Program-made: the position numbers and the translations under genes
The notes under the pieces: model-generated
Databases searched by the model: none
Seen by the model: only the letters and a program-made list of their open reading frames with translations
Told to the model about the DNA's origin: nothing
NCBI GenBank assembly: GCA_030549495.1
Contig: JAUIRK010000081.1
Coordinates: 248,001 to 312,000 of the forward strand
Reading direction: 5' to 3'
DNA length: 64,000 nt
Source: Nectonema munidae
Taxonomy: Eukaryota; Nematomorpha; Nectonematoida; Nectonematidae
In this document: positions 36,450 through 48,120 of the stretch, piece after piece
Layout: each line of letters starts with the position of its first letter
Numbering within the stretch: the stretch's first letter is position 1

Positions 36450-39145
36450 ACAAACATAAAGCTTTCTCCCATCTTACCTAACACTTGATAAAGGGAAGTA
36501 CTTTGGGCAGAAATACTTCGTCTTATCACTCAATAAAATCGCTTCCTACATGTTCAACAAATGTACACTCTTTCTTTCTTCTTTAAATCCTGGAACAAAC
36601 TAACGACCTCGCGTAATTTGATAGAAATAAAGCAAAAGTGTAGTTAATTTAACTCAACCTCTCACAGATTCTAGGGCAGGCAAACTTTTTATTCTCACGC
36701 TCATTAAAAAATTTTTCGTATTTTAGTACAACTTTTTCAAAGCCAAGATTTTCTATATCTATTTAAAAATATAAATCTCAAAAAAAAATGTTGTAAAAAA
36801 ATTTAAAAGCAGTATTCATACCATGACCATGATTCGAGTAACTAAATATGTTTGAACAATCGTTAAAATGATCTGTAAAAAATAAATTTAAAATCAAGAA
36901 ATATTTAAATAAAGTAATGTAAAAATACTAATTTTATTAGTTATGGTATTATTGAAAAAAAATTATTTCCAAAGATATCAAATAGTTTTTGTTTCCCAAT
37001 AAAGATTAACTAACTAACTGATTAATTAACCAACTAGCTCCAAAAATGGCGACATGAACAAGTATCCCCATATATATGAAACATGCCAATCTAATGATAA
37101 ATAAATTTATGAAGGTTTCCATTCAAGTCAATTTTATTATTCATAAGGTAACTTTTTCTCGTGGTCTAGTTATTCTCATTACTGAGAAAGAGAAAATAAA
37201 GAACTAGAAAAGAAAGGAAATTTTATTGATTTAGGGAAAAATAAAATACAAGAAAAAGCAGAGAAAATACTCAGGAAATTTTTAAAACTTAAGAATTTTT
37301 AAACTTAAGAAGTTTAAAAAAGTTTTGCCCTACTGTTGGATGCGAAAATGAGAAAATGTTGGCAAAATAAATATTTTTAACTATTATTCACTCAGTTCTA
37401 TTATAAATGGTATTATCCGAAATACCGGATAAACCAATTTTTTTCTTAATACCAACTTGACGCTATTAAATAATTTGAAGTTTTGGTCAAATTTTAAAAA
37501 TAATATTTTATCATAGGGGAAAATATTTTGACAAATAAATTTTAGTTTTTTATTTAAAAAATATCAGCGCAAAAATTTTTTAAAAAAAATCCTGCACATT
37601 TGGGCTTTTACGCACATTTACATAAAATTTTGAAAGGAGCATTGCATGCAGGTTAGTTAGTGTTCGATTTACATTTTTATTAAATGTGAGGCTTTTTCCT
37701 AAAGTTAAGGAAAAGTTATCGCTTATTTCAAAAAATGATTTTATTAATTATTATTTAAAGATTTAACATTTTTATTTGCTGGTAAAATAAATAGTTGGTA
37801 TATTTTGCAAATTACAGACGCCTTGATCTCCTCTAAAAGGCTCCAAGAAAAAGAATGAAACGTCTCAAATGATTCAGGAATGTATCTGAATACAAATTTT
37901 TTATAATGAGGATTATGAATTTATGTTGGAAATTAAATTTTCAAATAAACAACCTGACACTTCATCCAACAAACGACAGCCCCCTCCCCTCTCCCTAAAG
38001 AAACAAAAGCCCTTTGTGAAAAAATACTCTCAAGTCCAAAGGGTGGTATAAAAATTAACTGTATCAATCAATAAAATTTAATTAGCAATATTTATTAAAT
38101 ATTAGCCTATATATTAGTTGATAAATAAATAAGTATTGGTGTTTTCAACGTTTATTATTTGAAAAACAAATGAAATCTGAATAATTTATTAAGATGATTT
38201 TTAAAATATCATTCAAATTCATCCTTAAAACAAATATCTTTTGAAAAAGTCGATAATATTATTGGTGAAAATTTAATTATAACAATTTCTGATTAATACG
38301 ATTAAAATCTAATTAATTATATCAATTAGAACCATGCTTCCAAAAATTGGAGAACTTATAACACCACTTGAAAAATGAGGAATATCTTTTGAAAAAGTGA
38401 ATAATTGCTTCAAGAAAATGAAAAAAAGAACAAAAAAAAGATACAAAGAAAACATTTTATTGAAATATTGAATTTACGTTAGTTATATAAAGTTTCATAT
38501 TTTATATTCCAAATCGAAAAGCCTTGTGAAAAAATTTCGATGAGGCAAATAGATACTTGAGATTACAAAGACAAAAAATACTTATTTAGGCAGAGAAGAG
38601 CGAATGATTAAAGTGAACACCGATTTGCCCTACATATTTATATTTTTATAATGAATTAAAAATCGTAACAGTAAGGAATCAAAGACAGTGTTGTTTTATG
38701 AGAAAGAAAGGATTGTTGTGGGTTAGTTTGAGTAGCTTTAGAAAAGAAATTCTTTTGAATATAAAAAACGCAAAGCTATTCTGATGTAGAAACGAAGAAA
38801 CTAAAGAATCTTTCAGCAATGAGATTAAAAGGAATTACCGATGACACCACTGTACTACTTTGTACAGTTTCGCGTTAACTTTTGATCTCAACGCGCAATC
38901 CTCTTCATCATGGATGGATAAATGTAACTTTAATAAAGCCCTTATAAACATTTTGCATAGTGGTTACTCGTTACAACTGGGCAGTGTAAATTCCGCCCAC
39001 AAAAATTAAAAAAACGCACAACATTTAACCATATAAATTTTTTAAATCATATTTTTTTGTCTAAACAATTTGCTATAAATAAAAGTTTATCCTTTTGGTT
39101 GAATCCTTATTAACTGTTATATAAAATATAAAATCATATAAAGTT
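36450..39145. other. AT-rich stretch without a supported gene
   Basis: I see no exon. The phrase CTAGGGCAGGCAAACTTTTT near 36671 resembles the end of a hAT element, but no partner end was found. Confidence 0.35.
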
Positions 39146-39148
39146 CAC

Positions 39149-39783
39149 TAGCGGATTTAAAGGGGCGGAACCGGTGTACGCCCCCCCCCCCCACAAATTG
39201 CATTGCCAATTGCTTTAAAATTTTTCTTCATCTAATTCTTTTCGTAGAACTCAAATATTATGATGATTTTTGCAACTCATTTTTTAGATTCAATCTTTCT
39301 CTAAAGTGAGAAGCCCTACAAAGTTTTTTATGTTTCAATCGTAGTTAATGACACTTATTACTTTTATATTATCCTATTTTTTTGTAAATTTATTTTAAAC
39401 ACATCACGTTTTTCCACATCAATTCACTTCGCAGTTCAATGAATGAGGATCGTTTTAATGCTCTCATTCTTCTTTTTGTTCACAGATATTCGATTGGATA
39501 TTGACACCGTTATTTATATGTATGCTAAAAAGTGTCCTAGACGGATGAGGCCCCTTAATCTAGTTACTTTCTTATAATAAACTTATAATTTTTTGATATA
39601 TTATTCTAATTATATACTCTAAGTTTTATGATAAAAAGTCAATTTTCACTTTTTATTAAACTATTACCCAAAATAAGATAAAAATAGCTTAAAAATTTTG
39701 ATAAATTTATATACTTCAAATTTGAGTTCTAGTTTACTAAAATTCGCCCCCCCCCCCTAATGCCAATTTCTAGATCCGTCCCT
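39149..39783. mobile_element. hAT-like non-autonomous element, about 635 bp
   Basis: The left end CACTAGCGGATTTAAAGGGG and the reversed right end CAGGGACGGATCTAGA belong to the same end type as the MITE at 18215-18402, again with C runs inside both ends (39180-39192 and 39749-39758). The flank CATATAAAGTT occurs immediately left (39138-39148) and again at 39789-39799, a few bases away from the right end, so the target duplication is uncertain. Confidence 0.6.
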
Positions 39784-39810
39784 GAAGTTATACCATATAA
39801 AGTTTTACAG

Positions 39811-39888
39811 GTGCGGAGAGATTGGTTAGATACTGAGTTTTGATAACTCAATGTCTTGGGTTGGATCCCTTATTAAGCCTACTTTTTT
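39811..39888 (+). repeat. tRNA-like sequence followed by a T6 run
   Basis: The sequence has a D-arm/A-box-like part (AGATTGGTTAGATAC), a perfect stem TGAGTT...AACTCA in the anticodon position, a degenerate T-arm/B-box (TTGGGTTGGATCC) and a TTTTTT at 39883-39888 that could end Pol III transcription. The acceptor stem pairs poorly, so it is more likely a tRNA pseudogene or the head of a SINE than a working tRNA. Confidence 0.4.
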
Positions 39889-40345
39889 CATAGTTCGATA
39901 CAATAGCGCAATTGTTCCTTCTCGATGAACACCCCACGATAAATGCCTTTATATCTTTATGATCAAGTATTTCAATCTGGCAAGTATTGAAAAATTCTTG
40001 TTTTAATGCAGAATTAATCTTTCATCCTTTTTTCAAAAGTATTTTATGCTAGTTTAACTTTCAATAATTTTTCAAGTCTTATTAATTACAACTAGGTCCT
40101 TTTTTATGGTTTCGTTAGTGGAGGGGCTGGAGAGAAGGTTATTGTGCCAGAAAACGAAAAAATGTTAAAAACTCACGTTTTACGTTTAATTTTTTGAACA
40201 CATGCTATATATGCATAGATAAACTTTTTTAAATCTTATGGAAAAACATAGTACAAATAATTAAATTCCTTTCCTAATATATTTTTAGTTGTCGCTATCG
40301 CATCCAAGGTAAGAACTCTTCCATAACTGGACAGATGGTAGGGAT

Positions 40346-40420
40346 AGTCACGATTAGGAATCGAACCTAGACCATCTGGATCAAGACCCTACGCTCCTAC
40401 CATTATACCATATGCCGACT
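40346..40420 (-). repeat. tRNA-like sequence, probable SINE head or tRNA pseudogene
   Basis: On the minus strand it reads AGTCGGCATATGGTATAATG, with an A-box-like TGGTATAATGGTAGGAGC and a near-consensus B-box GGTTCGATTCC. The T stem forms four of five pairs and the acceptor stem about five of seven. A normal anticodon stem cannot be formed, so a functional tRNA is unlikely. Confidence 0.45.
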
Positions 40421-40810
40421 AACTGGTCCATAAGATTACTATTCAAAATTTCAAATAATAAAAGTTACTTCACAAAAAAATTAATTGTACAAAATTGGCT
40501 AAATCATATCCCTTCAAATTTTGTGACTTTTTCTAAAATCGCTAGCTGCATATTTTGAAACCCATGGTAGTTGAATGACCCTTTCATGTCCAAAACTGTA
40601 AATCAAATATCAAAATTTTTAAGCAAAATTTTGCATTATATGTAGTTAACCTTATAACTTAGGATCTATATTATATACTACCTTGAAAATTTATAATTAT
40701 ATACAGTTTTAAACGCATAACACTTTATATATTTAATTTTTACAATAATCAGGGCTACTTTTTAGAAAATGTCAATTAAATTTTGATTAATCAGAAATAT
40801 ATCTAATAAT

Positions 40811-42130
40811 ACCTTCAAATTTTACATAAAATATATGTTTTTATACTAAATCGATCATGCTGGTTTCATTTCTGGACTCATTTTTTACATTTGGGATTTG
40901 AAAATAGCTATAAGTGTTAATCAAATTTGCGGTTTACTTCTGAAAATTGTCTCCAAAAACATTCCTTCACATTTTACATAAAATATATGCGTTATACTAA
41001 ATCGGCCATGCTGGTTTCATTTCTGGACTCATTTTTTACGTTTAGGATCTGGAAATACCTATAAGTGTTAATCAAATTTGCGGTTTACTTCTAAAAATTA
41101 TCTCCAAAAACATTCATTCAAATTTTACAATGAAATATATGTGTTATACTAAATCAGTCATGCTAGTTTCATTTCTGGACTTATTTTTTACGTTTAGGAT
41201 GTGAAAATACCTATAAGTGTTAATCAAATTTGCGGTTTACTTCTAAAAATTGTCTCCAAAACATTCCTTCAAATTTTACATAAAATATATGTTTTATACT
41301 AAATCGATCATGCTGTTTTCCTTTTTGAACTCATTTTTTACATTTAGGATGTGAAAATACCCATAAGTGTTAATTAAATTTGCGGTTTACTTCTAAAAAT
41401 TGTCTCCAAAAACATTCATTCAAATTTTACAATGAAATATATGTTTTTATACCAAATCAACCATGCTAGTTTCATTTATGGACTCAATTTTTGCAGTTTG
41501 GATTTGAAAATACCTATAAGAATCAATCAAATTTGCGTTTAGTTCTAAAATTTGTTTCCAAAAATATTAATTCAAATTTTACATGAAATATATGTCTTTA
41601 TATCAAATAGATCATCATCGTTTCATTTCTGGACGCAGTTTTCGCATTTAGAGGTTTTACTGCTAGTGTAAATCAAATTTGCGGTTTATGTCTGAAAACT
41701 ATATCCCAAAATATTTTCTCAAATTTTACATGAAATATATGTTTTTATACCAATTCGACCATGATAATTTTATTTCTGAAATCAGTTTTTGCATTTAAAG
41801 GTTTTAAATGTCTGAAAGTGTCAATCAAATAATTGATTTACGTCTGTCTACAGAAATATTTTTGAAATTTAAATAAAATATCTGTTTTTATGCCAAATGG
41901 AAGATGCTGGTTTCATTTTTGGACTCAGGTTTGGCATTTATGGTTTCAAAATATCTGAAAGCTTTAATCAGATTTGCGGTTTACTTATAGATACTGTCTC
42001 CAAAAATAATTTCAAAAAAGTAAAATATCTGTTTTATACCAAATCGACTATGCTTATTTTATTTCTGTACTGGATTTTGGCTAATACGGTTAAAAAATAT
42101 CTCGAAGTGGCAATTGAATTAGTAATGTAT
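40811..42130. repeat. Satellite-like tandem array, about 151-bp unit, eight to nine copies
   Basis: The landmark TTTTACAT(A/G)AAATATATG recurs at about 40821, 40973, 41124, 41275, 41426, 41578, 41725, then in worn form near 41867 and 42016, so the spacing is 152, 151, 151, 151, 152, 147 and about 142-149. Other shared phrases are GGTTTCATTTCTGGACTCA, GTTAATCAAATTTGCGGTTT and AAAATTGTCTCCAAAAACATT. Units 1-5 are alike; later ones are progressively more diverged. More distant relatives may extend left to about 40515. Confidence 0.9.
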
Positions 42131-42134
42131 GCCT

Positions 42135-43215
42135 GAAAATAAATTCTGTAAAAAAATTTCAAAAAATAGCTGCATATTAGGTATATAGTAAAAATATACT
42201 TTTTTTTTTGTATATTTTGGCTTATAATACTTTCAACAATCTTCTTGAGTATGAAATATTTATTAAAAAAAACAAAACGTATTATAAAATCTTTTGAAAA
42301 TTTGTATGAGAGAAGGAACCAAGCTGAAAACTAATTGAAAAGAGAACATGTGATCAAAACAAATAATTAAAAAAAAATATGTATCTTAACTAAATGGAAG
42401 ATCTACCATGTTCTAATGAAGTAGGAAGTGGTTTAATTATATATTAGATGCTTCAAAAAAGATTTTGGCTGTGAAAAAGAAGTTCCTCTTTTAAAAATAA
42501 AAATATTTAAATCTATAGCTTATCATCTAGGATTACAATTATCATTTAGCTAAGATGGGTAGGAAATCTGAAAATTTAGAATAGGTCAGATTTATCAAAA
42601 ATGGCACAGATGCTAATATGTGAGAATTTAGTCACCATCAAGATATTTTAAGTTTAAATTGAATTTGTCCATCTTTTTCTTTTTGCTCCAAAGAGAGAAT
42701 TTTTTAATAAAGAACGTGGACAACTTTTTGAAATTGAACATCACGAATGATTCATCAGGAAAAAAAATTGGTTGACAAATATTCAGGCCTGATAATAAAA
42801 TATACGATACTGATAAAAAAAAAGTCTAAAATCATCAAGAAGCTTCTTTTATCAGAATACTTTGAGAGAGGAAAAAAGTAATTTTATCCTTATAAAAAAT
42901 TTTTCAAACACACATTGAAGAATATAAATTTCTAATGAAAAAAGAGCTACCAAGAAAGGATCATCATAGAATGAATAGCAAAATTACATACTGTAAATTA
43001 TAATATGACGTAGAGACTACGAGCCGATAACGAATTTGTAGCCAAAAAGATGGAGGTCCTATCGAGATACATAAGTTATTTACAAATGAAACATTTTGAG
43101 TGAATTAAACACCTAAAGTTGGTTTATTAAATAAATTAAGAAAATAATTACAAGAGAAATACTGCAAGTAGAAGTTATTTTTATGTTTATATATTTGACA
43201 TTGATTTACAGGTTT
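42135..43215. other. AT-rich stretch without recognisable content
   Basis: No gene or further satellite unit is visible between the two tandem arrays. Confidence 0.35.
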
Positions 43216-43219
43216 AATC

Positions 43220-43760
43220 GATTTTTTTGACAGGTTTTATTGATTCCATAAAAAATGAACATCACCATTAAATTCTACATACTTGAAATGCATAAAAAAC
43301 TTTTTTATAAGAATAAGAAATTTAATTTTGACATGTGCTGTCATATTTAAATTATTTTTTATCAGGTTTAACCAATTTTTATAAAAAAAAAAAGGAATAT
43401 CACCAGTAAGCACAGCCAACTTAAAAATAGGTATATGTGTGTAAAAAACTTTATATAATTATTCGGATAAAATGTTTCTTTTTGAGGTAAATCAATTTTT
43501 TGACAGTTGTGATTGATTTTCATTAAAAATGAATATCACCACTGAATTACGTATGCTTAATAACCACTGAATTCAGCATGCTTGAAAATGGGTATATATG
43601 TGTAAAAACATTATATAATTATTTAGATAAAAAGTTCCTTTTTGAGATGAGCTGTCAAATATAAATCAATTTTTTATAGGTTTGATTGATTTTGATAAAA
43701 AAAAATGGACCACACCACTGAATTCAGCATAGTTGAAATATATATGTAAGATTAAAAATA
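43220..43760. repeat. Short tandem array, about 135-175-bp unit, four copies
   Basis: Repeated landmarks are GA(C/T)AGGTTT-TTGATT, ATGAA(C/T)ATCACCACTGAATT, and TATATGTGTAAAAA followed by TATATAATTATT, with unit starts near 43228, 43367, 43500 and 43677. The third unit carries an inner duplication of the ACTGAATTxAGxATGCTT phrase. It is not related by eye to the 151-bp array next to it. Confidence 0.7.
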
Positions 43761-43764
43761 TTTA

Positions 43765-44245
43765 TAAAAACTTATTAATATCTGAGAAAAATTGGCGGGG
43801 CACTTTACGCCCCCCCCCCCCCCCCCCCAGCACTTGAGCGGACAAATTTACCCCACCACTAATAGGTGGTAAAGTGAGAAGAGTTATTATTTAAAGAAGT
43901 TACTACATTAATGCTTAATAATTATGAGACTTATACGATATTCTTGAACTTGAAGATCCATAAAAATATTTTTAACTATGAAAAACATTTCCAAAGATTT
44001 TGCAGTTTTTGCATTAAACGTGATTGGGGATTTTTCAGGCTAAAAATAATATTCAAAATAAATAAATTGGTGAGTGGGTCAATTTTGTTAATTAGGAAAA
44101 TTTCTTTTTGAAGACTGCAAATTTGAGCCAGAAGATTTTCATGGACGAATTGTATAAGGACCGTAAAAAATATAGAATTGGTAATTATAGGGAGTGATAA
44201 GAATGCTACTTTCATTTAAAATTATTGTCATAGGCATAGTTGACT
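43765..44245. other. Poly-C run and 3' flank of the ALKBH1 homologue
   Basis: A run of about 20 C lies at 43811-43829 inside a small GC-rich patch (GGCGGGGCACTTTACG). The rest is AT-rich and would contain the 3' end of the ALKBH1 transcript. I see no other gene. Confidence 0.4.
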
Positions 44246-44250
44246 GAAAA

Positions 44251-45144
44251 TTAAAATACTTGTCTAGCGTTTACATTAATACGAGTATTTTTGATATATT
44301 TCATAAGATCTTCATTTTGATCCAAATCTGAAGAAAAAGACTGTTTTTGATATAAGAAAGTGTTTGCAAGAACTTTTGGCACTGCATGATAACAATTTCT
44401 GGAAGCTCCTGACATGATTAAGACATCTCCATTTTCAATAAGGTAGGCTGAGGGTGGAACGCTTTTAGAAGTGGAACCAATCAAAAAGATGGCAGACAAG
44501 CCAAAGCTTATGGAGATCAGTGGTTTTGCTAGGTTTACTTCGGAGTTGTCAATGTGTGCGCAAAGTTTGTCACCAGGATGATAATAATTTACTATGAAAG
44601 CTTCAGGCACAACTTCGTCGGTTTCAGGCGTGTGCAGGGAAAGACAGGAAATCAAATCGCGAAGCTTTTGCGGAAATGGCGTATAATCTTGGGGGTCGTA
44701 CTTTTTAGCATTCCAGTCATGATGATATCCGAAAGTAACCCAACGGAGAGAATGAAATAATCTTTTGCAGATGATGTCGTTCGCATTTGAGCAATGCTGC
44801 CAAAGAGATCCATACTCATGGGGAAGAAGTGAAGATAAATTAGATCTATTAATATCACATGGATACTCTGTAATCAATGAACGAATCCAATCACTTATTC
44901 CTAAATGTGTGAAAGGATTTTTAATGATGTACAGGCCAGGATTAAATTTAAGTGCATAAACTTTCCAATTAACGCTGTGTTTTAATCCTAAACTATCATA
45001 ATCAAATTTTGTCAATGCTTTAGACTTTAATGGTATCGAATTTCTTTCATCAAGCAAAATTGTGACTAAAACGTCATCACTGATTTGCTTTACCTTAGAG
45101 TGATACTTAAATTCTTTTTTAAAGGCATCTTCGCTTATATTCAT
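44251..45144 (-). CDS. ALKBH1: ALKBH1-type Fe(II)/2-oxoglutarate dioxygenase
   Basis: A 297-residue homologue of nucleic-acid dioxygenase ALKBH1, which oxidatively removes methyl groups from nucleic acids (tRNA and DNA substrates are reported for the family), using Fe(II), 2-oxoglutarate and oxygen. The family-specific phrase LRWVTFGYHHDWNAKKY is at 133-149. The core VNYYHPGDKLCAHIDNSE gives the iron ligands His197 and Asp199; the third ligand is His253 in CYHAVPKV. The 2-oxoglutarate-binding arginines are in RINVNARQ (Arg288, Arg294). All key residues are present and the frame is intact with no intron. Human ALKBH1 is about 390 residues, so this one is shorter, mainly at the ends. The start ATG at 45144 is the first in frame. 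It is divergent to the repeated gene starting at 45488. Confidence 0.95.
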   Translation of the reverse strand: MNISEDAFKKEFKYHSKVKQISDDVLVTILLDERNSIPLKSKALTKFDYDSLGLKHSVNWKVYALKFNPGLYIIKNPFTHLGISDWIRSLITEYPCDINRSNLSSLLPHEYGSLWQHCSNANDIICKRLFHSLRWVTFGYHHDWNAKKYDPQDYTPFPQKLRDLISCLSLHTPETDEVVPEAFIVNYYHPGDKLCAHIDNSEVNLAKPLISISFGLSAIFLIGSTSKSVPPSAYLIENGDVLIMSGASRNCYHAVPKVLANTFLYQKQSFSSDLDQNEDLMKYIKNTRINVNARQVF

Positions 45145-45487
45145 GCGATTTCAAGAATAAGAACAGTCCCTCAAATAAAACATTTGTCCTCAAATTATCC
45201 TAAAATAGAAACATTTAAATTATTATCATTTTTTATATTTATTAAATTAACCTTCGCATATCGGAACGTGGAGTTTTACTCCACACCCATTACACCATGT
45301 AACAAAAAAAATTTTTTGTCACAAATAAATAAAAAAGTGCTAATAAACATAGAAATTTTCGGTTTGTAAAAAGTGTAGGTACTTTATTCATGAATTACTA
45401 CTAAAAACACTTATTTTTAACTTTTTTTTTCAATATGTTTTCTTTCTAATTTCAGATTATTTATATTTGTATTTTACAAAAATTAAA
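45145..45487. promoter_or_regulatory. Intergenic region upstream of ALKBH1
   Basis: This 340-bp region must contain the ALKBH1 promoter. No TATA box placement can be proven in such AT-rich DNA. A small hairpin, GTGGAG-TTTTA-CTCCAC, lies at about 45269-45285. Confidence 0.35.
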
Positions 45488-46678
45488 ATGGCTTCAAGAG
45501 GCTATCTTCATAAGCCGGTCTCTTTCTACTCTATATGTGGAGAGCACATATTGAAAAGAAGGAAAAAATTTTCCATGCAAACCTCAGTAAACGTTTGCGA
45601 AGCTTACCATAAGTATTTTGGAATACTAGGGATCAAGACAAGCCTTGCGCTCCTCATTACTGTTGTCAACAATGTAAGAAGACTCTGAAAGTGTTGCTTC
45701 GTGGTGAGAAAAGATCCATGAAATTTTTCTTTCCCGCGAGTCTGGTTTAAACGGACAGACCATTCGACAAACTGTTTTTTTCTGCTCGGTTGATGTAAGC
45801 AAGAGAAAAGGAAAGAATGCTGCTGCCGTTGCGTATCCTGATATTCCATCATCACGAGCTCCAATTCCACACTGTTCTAAATATCCTGTACCATTGCCGC
45901 CTACCCCAGCTTCAGAGGAAGAAAATGATAAGTCTAGTGAGGAGGAAATGGATTTTGAGGATATGGATTACATACCTGGTAAACAAAAAATAGTGCCTCA
46001 CTTCCTAAATCAAAAAGAAATGAAAGATTTAATTAGAGATATGGGCCTGACTAAATCCAATGCAGAGTTTTTTATCTTCAGAATAAAGCAATGGAACTTG
46101 ATGAAGGAAGAAGTCCAAATTACAACTCAGCAAACTAAACATGAACCTTACTCAGACTTTTACAGCCTTAAGGATGACCTCTGTTTCTGCCACGACGTAC
46201 CTGGACTCTTTTCTACAATTGGGCTGTCTTTAGAACATAGTGAATGGAGGCTATTTATAGGTAGCTCCACCGTCAGTTTAAAAGCTGTCCAACTTCATAA
46301 TGAAAACAAATTTTTAATACTCCCTTTGGTCTACTTTTTGCCTATTCAGTCTACTTGAAAGAAAATTACTATAGCGTGAAAATCCTATTAGAAGCTTTAA
46401 AATACAAACAACACAATTGGGAAGTCATTGGTGATTTTAAAATGACTTTTATTCTTGGACTACAAGGAGGATTTATAAAATACCAATGCTTTCTTTGTCT
46501 TTGGAACAGCAGGGCTACCATTAACCACTACAAACAAAATAACTGGGAGCAGAGAACAGAATTTGTCGATGGAAAGCGAAACGTCATGTGGGAGACCCTA
46601 GTGGATCCTAAAATCGTCAGCATGCCTCTACTTCAAATTAAGTTGGGATTGATGAAGCAGTTTGTGAAGGCTCCCAAA

Positions 46679-48120
46679 AAATGTTCCCACTAATTTTTTT
46701 GTTGTTTGCGCAAAAATAAAATCATCTGGCAAAAAATATTTAAACCAAAAAGAACTGCACAATTTTTTAAAGAAATATTTAATATTTAGTTATATCTTAT
46801 CAGGAAAAAATGATTTTATAAAGTTTATTATTTAACAATTAATAGTGAAATTATTGACAATGAACTCTAAAAAGTATTGCAAAAAACAGAAATTAAATTT
46901 AAGAATTAATAAAATCAGGAATATCATTCACAAACTTTTTCACGTCTATCTTTTGTTTTTTCCCATAAGTGTTTTTCATTAAGTCTATTTCTAAGTTTTG
47001 ATTTTATTGAATTCATTGTACTGAATCCCTCCCCTTTTGCAATCAGCACGGGAAGCTTGAAAAGTGCCCATTATATCGTATATGATTCCAATGTTTCTAA
47101 AATCTTCATTTTTCAAAACAAATTCCAAACTATCATTGAATGATTGCATTGCCCTGGATTGCATTTTTTGATGGATTATAAACTTCAGTTCACAATACCC
47201 TTTTGAAACTTTTTCAAGTGCTTCTGAACTTTTAAAAAAATTTGAATATTGTCACTTCAAATGTTTCACATTTTCTCTTCCGTACTCAAATTTATGGATA
47301 TTATTTGATATGATGTTGATATCAAAAGCCTTCCATTTTTCTACCTCCTCATCTGGAAATCTCATTTCAAAATGATTGCAGACCCTCTCTACAAAGCAAA
47401 GTATAGAAGCATTATCAACACTGTCACATTTAGATAAAACTTTTGCAACATTATCACTCCAATAAATTTTCAGTCCAAGATATTGTGCTTTAAATTTTTG
47501 AATTTTTGCTATATAGTTATGAGCATTAATAATGTTCAAGCTACTTTTTTGTAAAATTTTACACAACGTTGCAAGTTCATGTAAAATATCATCAAGAACA
47601 AATATTGCAACTTTGTATTGTGGATTGTTCAAAATTTTTAAGCAATATTTACAAATTGTATCATTTGATGAAATCACTTGTTCGTTGCAAAACTCAATCA
47701 AAGATTCGTAGTTTTTTACTAAAGCATTCACAGCAAAATAACGTGATAGCCAGCGTACTTAGTTCAAAGGTTTAAAAGTCACGCACTCATGATTCATAAC
47801 TGAACAGTGCAGCCCCTCACCCCCCCCCCCCCCCCCCCAGGTAAATCCATCCCTAATATTAACAATTACTATATGAATGTGCTTCACTCACACACTGCAA
47901 ATGTGTACGTTTCTCTTCTCCTCTGTTGAAATTATTGTGAGATTGGCCTATGATAGCACCATTTCATTGATGAACTTCTTTCCAATTAAAATGGCTTTTC
48001 ATCAATTCAGGGATAGTGCAACATTATCGAAATTTTTTTGCGTGATTAGTTGCTGCGCACTGCGCAAATATAAAAAATCACTGCGCAATTGCGCTGCTGC
48101 GCAGCTTAGAGGAAACCTTG
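46679..48120 (-). mobile_element. hAT element A, 1,442 bp, with exact 8-bp target duplication
   Basis: On the minus strand it starts CAAGGTTTCCTCTAAGCTGC and ends TTAGTGGGAACATTT; the ends are imperfect inverted repeats (AAGGTT(C/T)CC.CTAA against AATGTTCCCACTAA). CTCCCAAA flanks it on both sides (46671-46678 and 48121-48128), an exact 8-bp duplication. The first 50 bp are rich in GCGCAG words. It carries a transposase remnant and an inner C20 run at 47820-47839 with the phrase CAGGTAAATCCATCCCTAA, which looks like the end of yet another small element. The insertion is inside the repeated gene copy at 45488-48329. A shorter copy of the same element is at 60712-61445. Confidence 0.88.
47252..47731 (-). 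pseudogene. hAT transposase fragment (ZNF862/KIAA1586-like), inside element A
   Basis: A 159-residue open segment resembles the C-terminal half of hAT-derived ZNF862-like proteins: VNALVKNYESLIEFC, then NPQYKVAIFVLDDILHEL, LATLCKILQKSSLNI, and CNHFEMRFPDEEVEKWKAFD. Upstream in another frame (47735-47800) is the family phrase [11 protein letters not shown]. Downstream, pieces reading [20 protein letters not shown] follow before the end. Stops interrupt it on both sides; N-terminal zinc finger and catalytic residues are missing, so it is inactive. Confidence 0.75.

Noticed and set aside
44554-44959. Two plus-strand open stretches
   Set aside because: They are antisense to the intact ALKBH1 homologue.
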